From: Anniella stebbinsi
Taxonomy: Eukaryota > Chordata > Lepidosauria > Squamata > Anniellidae
NCBI GenBank assembly: GCA_029215795.1
Contig: JARDYH010000005.1
Span: 36,338,001-36,402,000 of the forward strand
Reading direction: 5' to 3'
Length of the DNA stretch: 64,000 nt
In this document: positions 45,275-57,114 of the stretch, one piece after another
Position numbering within the stretch: the stretch's first letter is position 1
Layout: every line of letters begins with the position of its first letter
Position numbers and translations under genes: made by a program
Notes under the pieces: model-generated
What the model saw: the letters and a program-made list of their open reading frames with translations, nothing else
Database searches by the model: none
What the model was told of the DNA's origin: nothing

Positions 45275-45412
45275 AGGCCAGCTTTCCCCAACTGGGTGCC
45301 CTTCAGTTGTTTGGATCTCCAACTCCCAGCATGCCTAGCCATTGGCCATGCTGACTGAGGCTGATGAAGGCCAAAACCTCTGGAAGGCACCCGAGTGGGG
45401 AAGGCTAGCTTA
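45275..45412. repeat. Foldback repeat
   Basis: CCCCAACTGGGTGCCCTTCA..GGATCTCCAACTCCCAGCATGC faces GGCCAAAACCTCTGGAAGGC..ACCCGAGTGGGGAAGG. The arms are long and readable. Confidence 0.7.
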
Positions 45413-46012
45413 GGTAGTTGTCTACTTGTATACAGGGCTTGGAGCTGGGGTATCTCTTGACCATCTTTGAGCTGCTGAGATCCAGATTTCTGGTGTAGGC
45501 TACTCTCAAAAGCAGTTCCAGAGTTGGGTTGGTGGAATGAGGGTATGGCTTCTTCCGAGTGAGCAGAATTTCCTGCTCTGGTTCAATGGGTGGTATCTGT
45601 GAGTTTGGTGGCTCAGTGAAATATGCCTCACCCCTTCTGGCTATCAAAGGGAGACTGTGGGCCACACCTGTCTGTTAACTCTCACAGTTGGGCCTAAGCC
45701 CCTGGGGGGGAAGGGGAACCTCTTTTCCTGACAGTGGAAGGAGAGCAGCTGAATAGCAACTGCCTTTGTGGAGGGCAATATGGTATGTTTGTGTCCTTTT
45801 TAAAAAAAAATACCCCACATCAAGGGGCGGAGCTCACCTGGGGTTGTGCTGGATGATCCAAATGCAGTTTTAAAATCCCAATTCTTGCATAAATATTTTA
45901 ACAGCAGTACCAGGGATTGCTGGATCCTTGATGTTTGTGGAGACAGATACTTGCAGAGAGCAGCCATCATAATTATGTACTAAAAAAGAAAGCTTTTATT
46001 GCAGGAGACTCA

Positions 46013-46865
46013 TAGAAATGTAGGAAGCTGCCTTACGCCGACCTGGTTTGCATGATTAAACAAACCATGGTTTGTTAAGCATGGCTTGTTTGGGAGCACG
46101 CAGGAGTAAACATGCTGGCTCCTGCCCGCCCATTTTCTTAAGTGGTTATTCTCTGTGGTGTCCAAAGCTGGAACAAACCATGGGTTAAAACTCTGAGTGG
46201 TTTGTTTCTCCCTCAACAACTGGAGTTCTGGTTCAGACATCATGGAGAATGCAGGAGTAAAGCAGGAGTGGGTAGGAGCTAGCATACTTGCTCCTATATG
46301 TTCCCAAACATGCTATGGTTAACAAACTGTTGGTTGTTTAATTGTGTTAACCAGGTCACTGGGGCTGTTTACATGACACAACAGCCCACCGTGGCCCGGT
46401 TACTTAATTTACGGTGAGGCTGTGTGTGTGTGTCACTATTTTGAATATTCAATACCTGCTCAGGGGTTATTGTGTCATGTGAACCCAGCCAATGTGAGTT
46501 ATGCAAGGGTTAAACAACTTTGCATAATCCATGGTCTGTTTTAGGGTTGTTTAATCCTTGTATAACCCATGCTTTCTAGGTTCACACAACACAACAACCC
46601 CAAGAAGGGGTTGCATATACAACTGATGTCCATGGGTGCCATGGCTCATTATGGATTAAATTAACCCACGATGAGTTGTCCCAATCTGGTCACTGTGTCT
46701 GACCATTAGTGCATCTAACTCAGTTTTATCCATACCAACTGACAGTGGCTCTCCAGAGTTTCAGACAAGAAATATTCCAGTCTTGCCCAGAGATGCACTG
46801 GATATTGAACCTCGGACCTTTTAAATGCAAAGCATGTACTCTACGACTATATTTTTGTAGCTATG
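46013..46865 (-). mobile_element. tRNA-derived SINE split by nested MITEs
   Basis: Read on the minus strand, the SINE head is at 46865-46800: GTAGAGTACATGCTTTGCAT, then the B-box-like GGTTCAATATCC. Its body continues to about 46695. Its 3' end GTAAGGCAGCTTCCTACATT lies 650 bases away at 46013-46033. The intervening DNA holds an element with GACCTGGTTTGCATGATTAA at the left and TTAATTGTGTTAACCAGGTC near 46338-46357 at the right. Another bounded by GGGGCTGTTTACATGACACA and TTGTGTCATGTGAACCCAGC follows at about 46368-46491. Confidence 0.6.
46038..46358. mobile_element. MITE with GACCTGGTTTGC..AACCAGGTC ends
   Basis: The terminal arms GACCTGGTTTGCATGATTAA..CAAACCATGGTTTG and TTAACAAACTGTTGGTTGTT..ACCAGGTC are imperfect inverted repeats. 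It is non-coding and is inserted in the SINE described above. Confidence 0.55.
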
Positions 46866-47262
46866 GGAGACTTTTAACAACTAATTTTTCGCAACCCAAA
46901 TAATTACAGTATATTTACAGTGTGTGGTTGCCTCAAAACAAGACTTGGTGATGTTAGAATCAGAACTTCTAGCACTGGGAAGGCTTCTGTGTTGGCACCA
47001 GTCATGCTGCAGAGGTATTTTTCACCTTTCTGTTATCATCTAACACTCGTGAAATGAATCCTATACTCATTTTAACGCTTATTGTAACTCCTGGATTGAA
47101 ATGATATGGGAACAAGCTAAGAGCTAGAGTCCACCTTATTGCCACTCTACCAACTTTTCACTAAATCTTGGAACACGTAAAAATGAAAAATAGCTCTATT
47201 AAAGTGCTCATTGCAATTGCTTGCTCTAAAATAGATATCTTTTTGAACAGTTAGCGGCTGTA

Positions 47263-47402
47263 CCTCAACCTTCCCTGACCTGGTGTCCTCCAGATATTTT
47301 GGACTACAATTAACAGAATTCCTGACCATTGGCTATGTTAGCTGGGACTTATAGGAGTTGAAATCCAAAACATTTGAAGGGCATCAGTTTGGGGGAGGTT
47401 GC
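47263..47402. repeat. Foldback repeat
   Basis: CCTGGTGTCCTCCAGATATT..TTGGACTACAATTAACAG faces AGGAGTTGAAATCCAAAACA..TTTGAAGGGCATCAG. Confidence 0.65.
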
Positions 47403-47599
47403 TGTACTTGAATCCAGACCTGGTGTTTGGGCGTGCATGCGCACATGCATTTCTGCTCCAATCTAGGTTCCCTCAGTTTCAGAGGCTGAAGGCTTGAGAT
47501 GAAGCCTAATGTGCTGTAGGAAAAAGGTCCAGCTCTAGTTACAGGCAAGGACAGATGGCCAGACTTCTATTCAGGGCCAGCCTTACCATTAAGCAGAGA

Positions 47600-48108
47600 C
47601 TGGGTTCAGACAACACGATAATCAATAGTGGTTTAAATAGTTGGTGGTTGGTTATTTAACCCAGCATGGGTTATGTTGTGGGGATGGAGTTTTTTTAACT
47701 AACGGTTTGTTATTTGCTGAAATAACCGATTTGCAGAGTTGTCTATTCGAACCACCATTGGTTATCATGTTGTGTGGAGGGCGCCGTTGGCTATTTCCCT
47801 GGCCACGATCGGTTATTTCATCAGCTGCACATTTGCAATGCAAGAACGGTCCAAGTGGTGGCTGCCACTTTAGTCCAGCCAGCAGGATAGATTTTTGGCA
47901 GCAGTGGCTGATGGGATACTAGAGGGGGGGGGGGAGAGGGGGGGACATGAGTGAGGCAACTCAGCATGGACTGATAGCCAACTCCACACTGATCCTAATC
48001 CACACAGTGGTTGATTATTATGTTGTGTGGGGAGTACCCCCTAGATAAACAACTGTTGAGTTGATCATTACCTCACCATTGACTATCATATTGTCTGAAT
48101 GCAGCCAG
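47600..48108. mobile_element. Harbinger-derived MITE
   Basis: The left end CTGGGTTCAGACAACACGAT and the right end ..TATTGTCTGAATGCAGCCAG are inverted repeats. Their TTCAGACAACACGATAATCA core matches the start of the coding Harbinger at 53597 (TTCGGACGACACGATAATCA). Internal ATGTTGTGTGGAG motifs recur three times. The middle (GCAAGAACGGTCCAAGTGGT) matches the 53597 element near 53855-53875. It is a sibling of the 61257 copy, with a G run at 47925-47943. Confidence 0.75.
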
Positions 48109-49984
48109 AGTGAGGCAGTTGTGTCAGGCAGCAGATGATGAGGGGCAGCAGCAACATGTTGGAGGAGACAGCTGTGTGCCAGGCAGCCTGCTCTGTGCCC
48201 TCTAAGCAAGCCTGCTGCCTTCAGGTGTGGTAGAAGAGGCTGTTTGATCACCAGCCTTGAAAAAAGATTCAGCTGCCATCCAGTCAGCTTTGGTACATGG
48301 AATGGGAGGGGGCACCATTTTGTTCTCAGGCAGCCCAATGTCTTCTGTTGGCTCAACTTCTATTTATACCAAGCCTGACCAGATGCTTCAAATTGCCTGC
48401 CAATAGCAAAGCTTGGTGTTGAGCACCCCCTGTGTTTGTTTGTGCCTGAAGAGAGCTCTGAAGATCATGGACAGATCGAGATAGGTGGACAGATCGAGAT
48501 AGCTTGCTGTGCTGCGTTTCGGGATCAGCTTCCTGGTTCACACTCTGTAGTCCCTGATACTAAGAGAGGATTCTGTCTTTGATGCAGGATTCATCTGCCA
48601 GTCCCTTCAAACTTGGTAGCAGCACACACCTGTTGCCCTCTTACAGAATTCTGCGGATGGTTTCAGCCTAGCGACCTATCCCATAAAGCGGGGGTAGGCA
48701 ACTGAATGCCCTCCGCATGTTTTAGACTTCAACTCCCATAATCCCTGTTTTAGTGCTGATTAATCCCCACTTGGGAGTGGGGGAGGGAGGGAGAGTAGAG
48801 AATTGCAGGTTTGTGTAATAGAAAGAAGCCTGTTGAAATTCTCCCCCTCTCAGAGCCCCAGTTCCTGGATTTCTGTACTGACAGAGCTTCTGAGCTTTAG
48901 CTAGTTCAAGTTTCGGTTTCTAAGATCCCACTCCTCCATTTAGTTGGAGTTCTCAGGATGGTTCACAGTTGCAAATAATATTAATTGTTATGAATAACAA
49001 TAACAATAATAAACAGCAATAGTACAACAACAAAATTAAGCTAAAAATAGCAAATGAGAGGAGTTGGCAGCAATTTACTGATAAAAGCATATTCAAAATT
49101 AAAAAAAGTATTTGCTTGGTACCGGAAAGATAAGAGACCTGGTGCCAGGCGTGGAGCTCTCCTCTTCCTACTACACAAGTGGGGTTTCACCACTTAAAAA
49201 GGCCCTTTCCCCTTACACCCTCCTTGCCTCAGTGGGGAAGGACACTCAGAAAAGGGCCTCTGAAGATGATCTCAGTACTTGGAGAGGTTTGTGTGGAAGC
49301 AGGTAGTGCTTAAGATACCCAGGTCCTAAGCTATAGTATAGGGCTTTAAGGCAACCTTGTAGTGAAGCACTAGCTTGGCAGTGTAGAAGATCAGGATTGG
49401 CATGCAGAGTGTGAAGGCTGGTGGAGGTGGGATGGAGTGTTCTGTCCTTCTCTACACCTAGCATAGGCCAGTAACTTTTGTGGGCTTATTTACAAGGCTG
49501 ATTTAAGAATTAAACACAGCACTTAGAATTGTGCTCAGAAATGCCGGCAAGTATGGCTGTGTAGGAGCCGTTGTGATAAGTTTCATTACTGGTCCCAGCC
49601 AACAATCTAGCAGTTCCTCTGGACCATGTGAAATGAGTTGTCTTCAATGGTAGCCCTGTGCACAAAACATTGCAGTGGAGGTTTCCAGAGGACAGAAAAC
49701 AGTGGCAGGCTATCTCTGACCAGGGCCAGATCTACACCAAGCAGGATAAAACACTTTGAAAACATTTGAAAATTGTATATGGAGTGTGTCATGGGCCCCA
49801 ACAGTTGTCAAAATTGTTATAAACCATTTTAAAGCAATAGTGTAGATCCTGCCCTGGAGGGATCACAGCTGACACACCAGGATTGGATTTTACAGCACAT
49901 GGTAACAGCATTTTTAATGGTGAAATCCTGTTGTGTGAGTCTGTACTTAAATAAAAAAAATTGGTTCAGAGTTGATGTCCTAAA
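48109..49984. other. Unassigned sequence
   Basis: It contains a partial foldback copy (about 48688-48750, CTTCAACTCCCATAATCCCT) and an A/T-rich block near 48975-49110. No recognisable gene is present. Confidence 0.4.
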
Positions 49985-50118
49985 ACAACCTTTTCCAACT
50001 GTGGGTCTCCAGATGTTGATGAATTACCTTTCCCATCATCCATGACCACTGAGTATGCTGGTTGGGGATGATGGGAGTTGTAGTCTGACATCTGGGACCC
50101 AAGCTTGGGAAAGACTAT
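49985..50118. repeat. Foldback repeat with exact ACTACANNTCCCA core
   Basis: CCAACTGTGGGTCTCCAGAT faces GATGGGAGTTGTAGTCTGAC. TGGGAGTTGTAGT at 50072-50084 is an exact core match on the minus strand. Confidence 0.7.
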
Positions 50119-52076
50119 GAACTCCCAGGACTGGGGCAGGATCTATACTACTACTTTAAAACAGTTTATAACAGTACTGACAACTGTTGGGGCCCAGGAC
50201 ATACTCCATATACAGTTTTCAAAACATTTTTCAAGTGTCATGTCCTGCTTGGTGTAGATCTGGCCCAGAACTTGTATTCTTTGCTGTTGCTTGTTGAAAC
50301 TACCAATCTCTGTTTGAAATCCATATTTTGTAGGGAAATCGTTTGGTTGGCAGTGACAGTATGACATAAAGGAATTAGTGACTCTGGGAGAGGTGGTTGA
50401 AGAGAATGTTCTTCATAGGCCTGAAATATGTGTCTTGCTTTTTACCATTGTAAAGTTTACTTCAGTTGCGTTGAATGGGGGCAGGTGCGGAATCAATCAT
50501 ATTGCTTTTTGCCAACTAGATAGTATTTATTTCATTTCTCTTTGAGATTTTTTGTGAGACTGCATAAAAATACATAATAGTTCTTGCTGTTGAAATGTAG
50601 ATATCCATTAAAATATACATGTGTTGTTCAGCCATGTGTTAAGAAAAAAACGCCCACCGATGATACAAAACCTAAAGATTGTGTAAAAACCCTGTACATT
50701 GGTAACCCAAATGTAAAAATCAATTCAAATTTATTCTATAAAACACTCAAATCATGATCTACGAGGGCCACTTCATACGTTTCAGAAATTACTTTCTTGT
50801 AGTCAGTTCATAATATGTGAAGTACCTCTACAGAAAAAAGTCCTACAACTCCAACATTCCCCAGCTAGTAGGGACTTTTTTCCAGCTAAACATGGATGGG
50901 ATGGCATCTTTGGAATACTTAAAAGCCAACTAGAGTTCCAAGTTAATATAGAAGGTTGTTATAACGATCTTACCAGTTTCCCTGAGCAGGCTTCCTGTGA
51001 GTTAACAAAAGTCACGACTGCTGAAACAACCAGCGCATTTGTTACTAAAAGGCAAGGCTGCAACATTTAGTCAATTAGCTGGCTAGATTAATTTAGTTTA
51101 AAGCTTTTTATCAGTTAAAATACCTTCAATTAATCAGGAAGTCGATAATTCAAAATAGTTTAATTATTTTTTAATAAAAGGTCTTACAGAAATATAAAGA
51201 GGCAGACATTATCTTAGAACATCCTTCTCCAACGTGGTAATCTTCAGATGTATTGGGCTGCTACTCTGGCCATGCTGGCTGGGAATGATGAGAATTACAA
51301 TCCCAACACATCTGGAGGGCACCAGGTTAGGGAAGGCTGTCTTAGAAGGAGGCACACTTCTTTCTCCTGTAGGAAGGAATGGCTCTTTTCAGATGATGTC
51401 TCCTGTTGTATGTGCGTGTGTATGCGTTTGTGTGTGCATGTGTGTGTGTGATATCTAAAAATAGTGAAAGAGTGATCCTTTTTCTTCAGAACGATTATGT
51501 GAATTATTATTGTTGATAAGAACAGTTCTACAGATAATTTTTTTTATAAAAACTCTCATGATCAGCAGGCTAAGTTTTCTTAAACTGGGTAATGGCCTTG
51601 CTAGAAAGAATAGAAGAATTTAAGCTCTGGACCAAAACACATCATGAGAATTCATGTGGTCAGTAGGTTTTGTGAACCTGTTAAAAGAGCTGAAGTACTA
51701 TAAAAAGAGTGGCAAATACAGATTTATTGTATAACATTTGAGCTTTGGAGAAACCAATACCACAGACTCTAGTTTTGTGTTCTGCAAGGAGGTTGTTGCA
51801 GTGGTTATAGCCCAAGAGTGACCAGAAGGTTGCTCTGACCTTCTGTAGCTCTCGGGGTGATTTGCAGTAGATTGGCAATTCTTTCTGGCTCCTAGTTGTT
51901 TAACAATAACAAAATTACTCTTCTCCATCATCCCAAATTATACTGGTGAATTGAAGAAAGGCTGGGATAACCAGGAATAGATTTTTGTGTGGAAGGACTG
52001 AGCTGGATTCAGTTCTGGGACTTAAAATAAAACATTACACTCAGAATTCTTTAGTTCTGAGCATATGTCTTTTGTG
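50119..52076. other. Unassigned sequence with two small repeats
   Basis: A degraded palindrome of the GTCCTACAACT type lies near 50828-50895. A foldback repeat lies at about 51222-51343. A (TG)n-rich run with TGCG interruptions lies at 51408-51450. No exon is recognised. Confidence 0.45.
51222..51343. repeat. Foldback repeat
   Basis: CTCCAACGTGGTAATCTTCA faces ACACATCTGGAGGGCACCAG..GTTAGGGAAGG, with a short GAATTACAATCCC right core. Confidence 0.6.
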
Positions 52077-52392
52077 GGGTGACCAGATAAAATCCAGGTC
52101 AGGGCTCATGTAACTTTAACAGTTATAGAGAAAAGGGAATTTCAGCCAGAGTCATTTGTATGCAATTAGTTCCTGGTGAAATTCTCTCTTCATCACAACT
52201 GTTAAAGGTGCAGGGGCCGTACCTTCTTTTGTATATGGTCACTCTAGTATAGTGCCTGCAACTTTAACAGTTGTGATGAAGAAGGAATATCACCAGGAAC
52301 TAATTGCATACAAATGACACTGTCTGAAATTCCCTTTTCTCTACAACTGTTAAAGTTACATGAGTCCTGACCTGGATTTTATCTGGTCACCC
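52077..52392. mobile_element. 316-bp foldback element with 138-bp arms
   Basis: Arms 52077-52214 and 52255-52392 are reverse complements with only scattered mismatches. The loop is 40 bases. The ends are GGGTGACCAGATAAAATCCA and its mirror. Each arm also holds two copies of an AACTTTAACAGTT-like motif, one near each end. There is no open frame. The high arm identity suggests recent amplification or gene-conversion-like arm correction. No clear target-site duplication is visible. Confidence 0.85.
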
Positions 52393-52694
52393 TAGTTGCA
52401 TCTGGGCTCTGGTTGGTGGATCTTGGGTTGTAGTAAAACCCAAAGTTGAGCCCCAAGCCTGAAATCTGGCATTGGTGAAATGGTCTCCTCTTTTCTCTTC
52501 TCTTGACAAGAGAAAACTACAAGTATGTGGCTGGACCCCTGGGTGGGCAGGCTTTGCAACTTTCATTGGCATCATCCCCATATTTACTAATAGCTAAGCT
52601 TACTCTTTTGGAAGATGTTGGTGTCTACCTTCTTGAATGGAATGGCCAAACCTGTAATGTAGAAGCAAGAGTAATTTTGAATAGCATCATCTCA

Positions 52695-52895
52695 TAGGAG
52701 TAAAGAAAGCTGCCTTGTACCAGGTCATTCTATTTATCTATCTAGTTTAGTATTGCTTACTCTGCCTGTAGCAGCTGCCCAGGGCCCCAAGCAGGGAGTC
52801 CTTCATAACACCTGGTCCTTATAACAGCAGCTGCTGGGGATTGAACTGGGGACCTTCTGCATGAAAAGTGTGTGCTCTCTTACTGAGTATGGACC
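52695..52895 (-). mobile_element. tRNA-derived SINE, reverse orientation
   Basis: From the minus strand: a damaged A-box region near 52890, CATGCAGAAGGTCCCCAGTT with the B box CAGTTCAATCCCC at about 52838-52850, a body with GCTGCTGTTATAAGGACCAG, and the 3' end GGTACAAGGCAGCTTTCTTT. Confidence 0.65.
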
Positions 52896-53054
52896 CTCCG
52901 TAGTTTGTCAGCAAAGTATCCTGCTAGGAACTGGGTTACTACATATTTGCACCTACAGTAGCCACTGCATGTCTGTCTACACACAGTCTTGCAGTGTTTA
53001 TGAAAGGTGTGTTGCATCCAGATTTTGGTGAGCATTTACTAGTGTAGAATATTT

Positions 53055-53196
53055 TAGAGTGCAATCCTATGCTTGTTTAGACAGAAAAAAGTCCAACAAT
53101 TCCTAGCATTCCTCAGGCAGCCAGCATGGCTGGCTGGGCAATGTTGGGAATTGTAGGACATTTTTCTGCCTAAACATGCATAGGATTGTACTCTTA
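53055..53196. repeat. Palindromic repeat, second member of the 24543 family
   Basis: GTGCAATCCTATGC and TGCATAGGATTGTAC pair at the outer ends. AGACAGAAAAAAGTCC and GGACATTTTTCTGCCT pair inside. The centre CAGCATGGCTGGCTGGGCAA also folds. Confidence 0.7.
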
Positions 53197-54651
53197 GTCA
53201 TGGTAAATTGATCTCTCCAGTCTCCATGTGCCCCTGTTGTGTAGCTCTGTTTGTTTTTTGTTTATTTATTAATATGTGGAGATGTAAAATTTCTGGAAAT
53301 TTTATACCATGAGGGGAAAGTTCCCTTTTTTTCTGAGGGGAAATTGACATTTTGGGGGGGAAATGAAAAGTATAGAATACTGTTATGGTGTTGTTTTTAG
53401 CACTCTTTACAGATCTAAACTCACCTGATTACTTTAGAAACATTAAATGTATTATGAAGCCAGAAGAAGTAGGAAGAGCTGGAGGCAGAGGGAAATAGAT
53501 GCAAAGCACCTGTTCCAATTTGTGAAGAATTAGTTGGGTGGAGTTTAGAGAAATCTGGTGTGAAGGAAAAGCTTTTGAGAGCTAGGAAGACACTCTGGCT
53601 CAGTTCGGACGACACGATAATCAATGGAGGGTGGGGAATCAATTGTCAGTTGTTTTGATTATCGTGTAGTGTGAAGGACAACACAATGCACACACAACTG
53701 ATGGTATACTATTTCGGGAAATTGAACAACGGAGAAAAACAACAGGCTGCTCCGTTGCTTATCCAGAGGCCCGTTGATTAACATGTCGTGTGGCAGGGTG
53801 CATGCGTTAACTTTGTGCGTTGAGTGCGTTATTACACAAATCCATAGAGGCCGCCAGCAAGAGCGGCCAAACGGAGCCCGGCTGCTTCTCCACACCCCCA
53901 ACAACTCATTGGTGCCATCGGCATAGCAACCGAGGACGCCCGCGTCCTCCCCATGCAGCTGTCACGGAGATCACCAAAGGGCTGGCTTCGGAAAGCACTC
54001 ACTCTGTGCAGCTGCAACGGCACAGGCACCTCTCAGCGCTCTGTACCGGGAACTGTTCAGCTTCCAAGCACAACCGCAAAGCCCCCATCCACTCTGTGGG
54101 GGCAATACACAAAGCTGCAAGTAGGGAACCAGGGGGAAGAGGCACACAACTCTCGTCCCACGTCCTGCTCCTCAGATAAATCCAGCTGCCCAGGAACACA
54201 GGGGCACTGGCTCTCCCGTCAGCATAACTCGCCCCAGTTCCCCCAATTGTTCCTCTGAAGCTCCCCAGCCTCCGCGCTGTTTGCTCCTTCTGCGCACCTG
54301 CAGGCAGCCGGCCAGGCGAAGCGCCACCCGCTCAGCCCCCCTCCTTCCATCCAACCTGACCCGACAGCACTCACTGGCTCTGCGCTTCCCCAAGCCGTGC
54401 AGAATGGATGGTCAAACTGCACACATGGGCATCCCACCTCCAGATGTGAAATATCCTAAAGAATGCATAACACTTTCACTGCCATGCATCTCCTTGCCTC
54501 TATCAACCCTCCTGTCCCCACTCTTCAGGGCAACTTCCCATAACTATCACCAGCTCCCTAGCCTCTACTCTTCCACTGCCACACAGGATGTCTACATCTA
54601 GGTGAGCCCTATAGGTAATTGCCAGAACCGTAAAGCAGCGCCACCAGCACC

Positions 54652-56677
54652 ATGAATCCAGAGGCCGAGACATCCCTGACAGCTAGCCTGAGGGCACTGG
54701 GTCACAACCCCATGGCTCAGGCAGCAGCCAGGAGCTCCCTGGAAGACACAGAGCTCTGCATTGGTCTGAGGCAGAGATAGGGGCCTTCATCGAACTGTGG
54801 GGCACCCCTGATGCCCGCAGCATCATGGCCACATCCAGGCATGACCAGCTCTACCCATGGCTCTCCAGGCAGATGACGGCACAGGGATACGATCGCAACG
54901 CAAAACAATGCAAAGTTAAGCTGCACGGACTCAAGAGGAAGTTCAAGGAGATTGTCACGCACAACCACAGAAGCGGGGTCGAGCCATGCGCCATGCCCTT
55001 CTACAATGAGCTGGCTCGCTTGCTGGAGGAGTGTCAAGACGTTGTGCCAGGATACATGGTGGGTAGTGGCATTGCACCAGCCATACCACCTCGCCAGCGA
55101 CAATGCTGGCCAAGGGCTCCCCTGCGATGTCACCTCCACCCGAGCTCTCCAAGAGCGCCCGCAGAAGGCCCTTCCCCGCCCTCCACTCACCAGCATGCCG
55201 TTGGAGAGGGGGAAACCTGACCCCGGGCCACACTTGCCCAGGGCAACAAGCAGGGCCACTGGATCTACCAGTCTATCTCTGCTGGCATACCTGCCATGTG
55301 TGGTGGCTAGGACTACCCTCTCCTCAAGCAGCACCTTTTCCTGCCACTGTCTCATCCAGCACCAACAGCCCAACATCATTCCTCAAGCTGTTCTGTGCAG
55401 AGCTGTAGGTACGGCAGAGCGCCCTGAGCCTCTAGTGCCAGAGACTCAGCAGAGAGATGATCTACCAGGGCCCTCACACCCACAGCTTCTGCTGAAGAAG
55501 CAGCCACCGGCCGGAGCCAAGGCTGGCGGGCTTGGCATGAGTCTCAGGGAGGCAGTGTGGGCAGCTTTCCCTACAGATATGCAGACGGAGCTGGAGGTAT
55601 GCCAGACCGCCCTGCCCAGTACATCACCGTCCCTGCCACTGAGCTCGCATCCCAAGAGGAAGTGGAGGGAAGGCGCGCCATTCTGGAGGGATTCAACTGG
55701 TGCGTCCTTGAGGCCATTATGGAAACCGAGCCTGTGCCACTGGCGGTGCGAGAGGAAATGGAGCAACTCATGGGCGTCCAGGTGGGTGATGTCCTGGACC
55801 CCGAATTGTCTCCTTCCCAGGAAGAACTCCAGGACATCTTTATGCAGTCCAGCGAGGAGACTTTCGTGGATTTTGCCGAGATGGAGGAGACAGTTCAGGA
55901 GGCTGACTGCCTAGCTGCAGAAGTCCTGGATGCGGAGGAGTTGGAGGACCCTCCCCAGAAGCAGGACGAAGAAATGGAGGAGGCAGAGCCCCTTGAAGAG
56001 GAGCTGTGCCGCTGCCTGCTGCCGAGGAAGAACCAGGCCCAGCTGTACAAGCCCATCCCCTGACCAACGCAGCAACAAGCGCAAGGCAGACTGGCTGCAG
56101 GTGGCAAAGGACCTGGTCATGACCATAGAGGTGGCTGGAGGAAGAATCCACGAGCTATTCACATGCATGGCGGGCGAGGAGGAGAGCAGACGCACTAAGG
56201 AGAGGGTCCTATCCGTGTGGGCGATGATCCTGGCCACCCAAGCCATGGGCTTCTCGACTATACCAACGGGATGACTGAGGCCATGGCAACCACCAATGCT
56301 GTCACTGAACGAGGCATGCGTGAGCGCATGGCTGCCATTGACCGCCAAACCAGGGCCATCAGGGCTGTTGCGCTGGCCTTCCAAGGAGCCTACCATGGTA
56401 GACAACAGCCAGGCTCCTACGTGCCTCCCTATGGATACCTGCCGCCACAGCAGTACCTGCCTCCGCCTTCTGGCCCTGGATACCAGCCCCCACGACCGGT
56501 GCCCCACGACCGGTGATGCCTGCACCAGGCCCCTCTGGGATGGGAGAGGAGGAGACTGTAGGCCGTGGTCGCCGACGCTCAGGAAACCTGCTCAAGAGCC
56601 CGCGCAGCATCATGCTTGACTCAGAGGAGGAGGGTGAGCATGGGTCTATGGCCACCTTCCCACATGATTTGGAGTAG
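54652..56677 (+). pseudogene. Harbinger ORF1: Myb/SANT-like DNA-binding protein, frameshifted
   Basis: In Harbinger elements a Myb-like partner protein binds the transposon ends and helps the transposase. Here the start ATG at 54652 opens 42 codons (MNPEAETSLTASLRALG..). Around 54758 the frame must shift to enter WSEAEIGAFIELWGTP, with the Myb/SANT tryptophan and ELW signature. It continues through KVKLHGLKRKFKEIV and YNELARLLEECQ to about 55060. After further shifts come an acidic stretch of open frame (55620-56063, many Glu and Asp) and a basic/helical stretch (SNKRKADWLQVAKDLVMTIE). A Tyr/Pro-rich segment (YVPPYGYLPPQQYLPPP) follows, and the C-terminus is DSEEEGEHGSM.. with TAG at 56675-56677. 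At least four frame changes are needed, so it is inactive. Confidence 0.7.
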
Positions 56678-57114
56678 GGCCCCGATCATGTTTGCTCCCC
56701 TGTGTCCCCTCTGCTGAGATACCTCCGCAGTACACATTCCCCATGCTTGTGCCAGGCACCATTATCGCCTTCCATTGCTCTAGCAACCGCTTCCTTCAAG
56801 CGCAGCTGCCCTCTCAAGGCCAAGGTGTTGTTGAAGCACTTCTGCAACAATGTTGCTGCTTCCTCAGATGTCCCATGCTCAGCCCTATTGTCCCTCAGTG
56901 AAGCTGCAGCCCCTTGAGATGCCAGCACCCAGGGGCCCACGCTGCCTGGCCTAGCCTTCGCAGGCAGATGCGGGCCCAACGCCGCCGCCACAGGGTTCTG
57001 CAGTGAAAAGGTGGGTGAATGGGCAGGTGGGAATGGGGGTAGGGCTACCAGTAACAACTCCCTGGCACTGATGGCTCTTTTTACTCCCCCCCTCCTTCTC
57101 TTTCCCCACCCCCA

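Larger units (their letters stand above)
44060..46012. other. Unassigned sequence with two foldback repeats
   Basis: Downstream of the CpG-rich block there is no recognisable exon. It holds two foldback copies (44918-45004 and 45275-45412) and a (CT)n run at 45227-45251. If the CpG block is a first exon, this would be intron. Confidence 0.4.

Noticed and set aside
54717..55379. A 220-codon minus frame
   Set aside because: It is antisense to the Myb/SANT-like gene of the Harbinger element, where the + strand shows the family motifs.
54952..55914. A 320-codon + frame, the longest in the window
   Set aside because: It is Ser/Pro/Trp-rich with no domain. The recognisable Myb/SANT and acidic segments are in other frames of the same strand, so this frame is an out-of-phase shadow.
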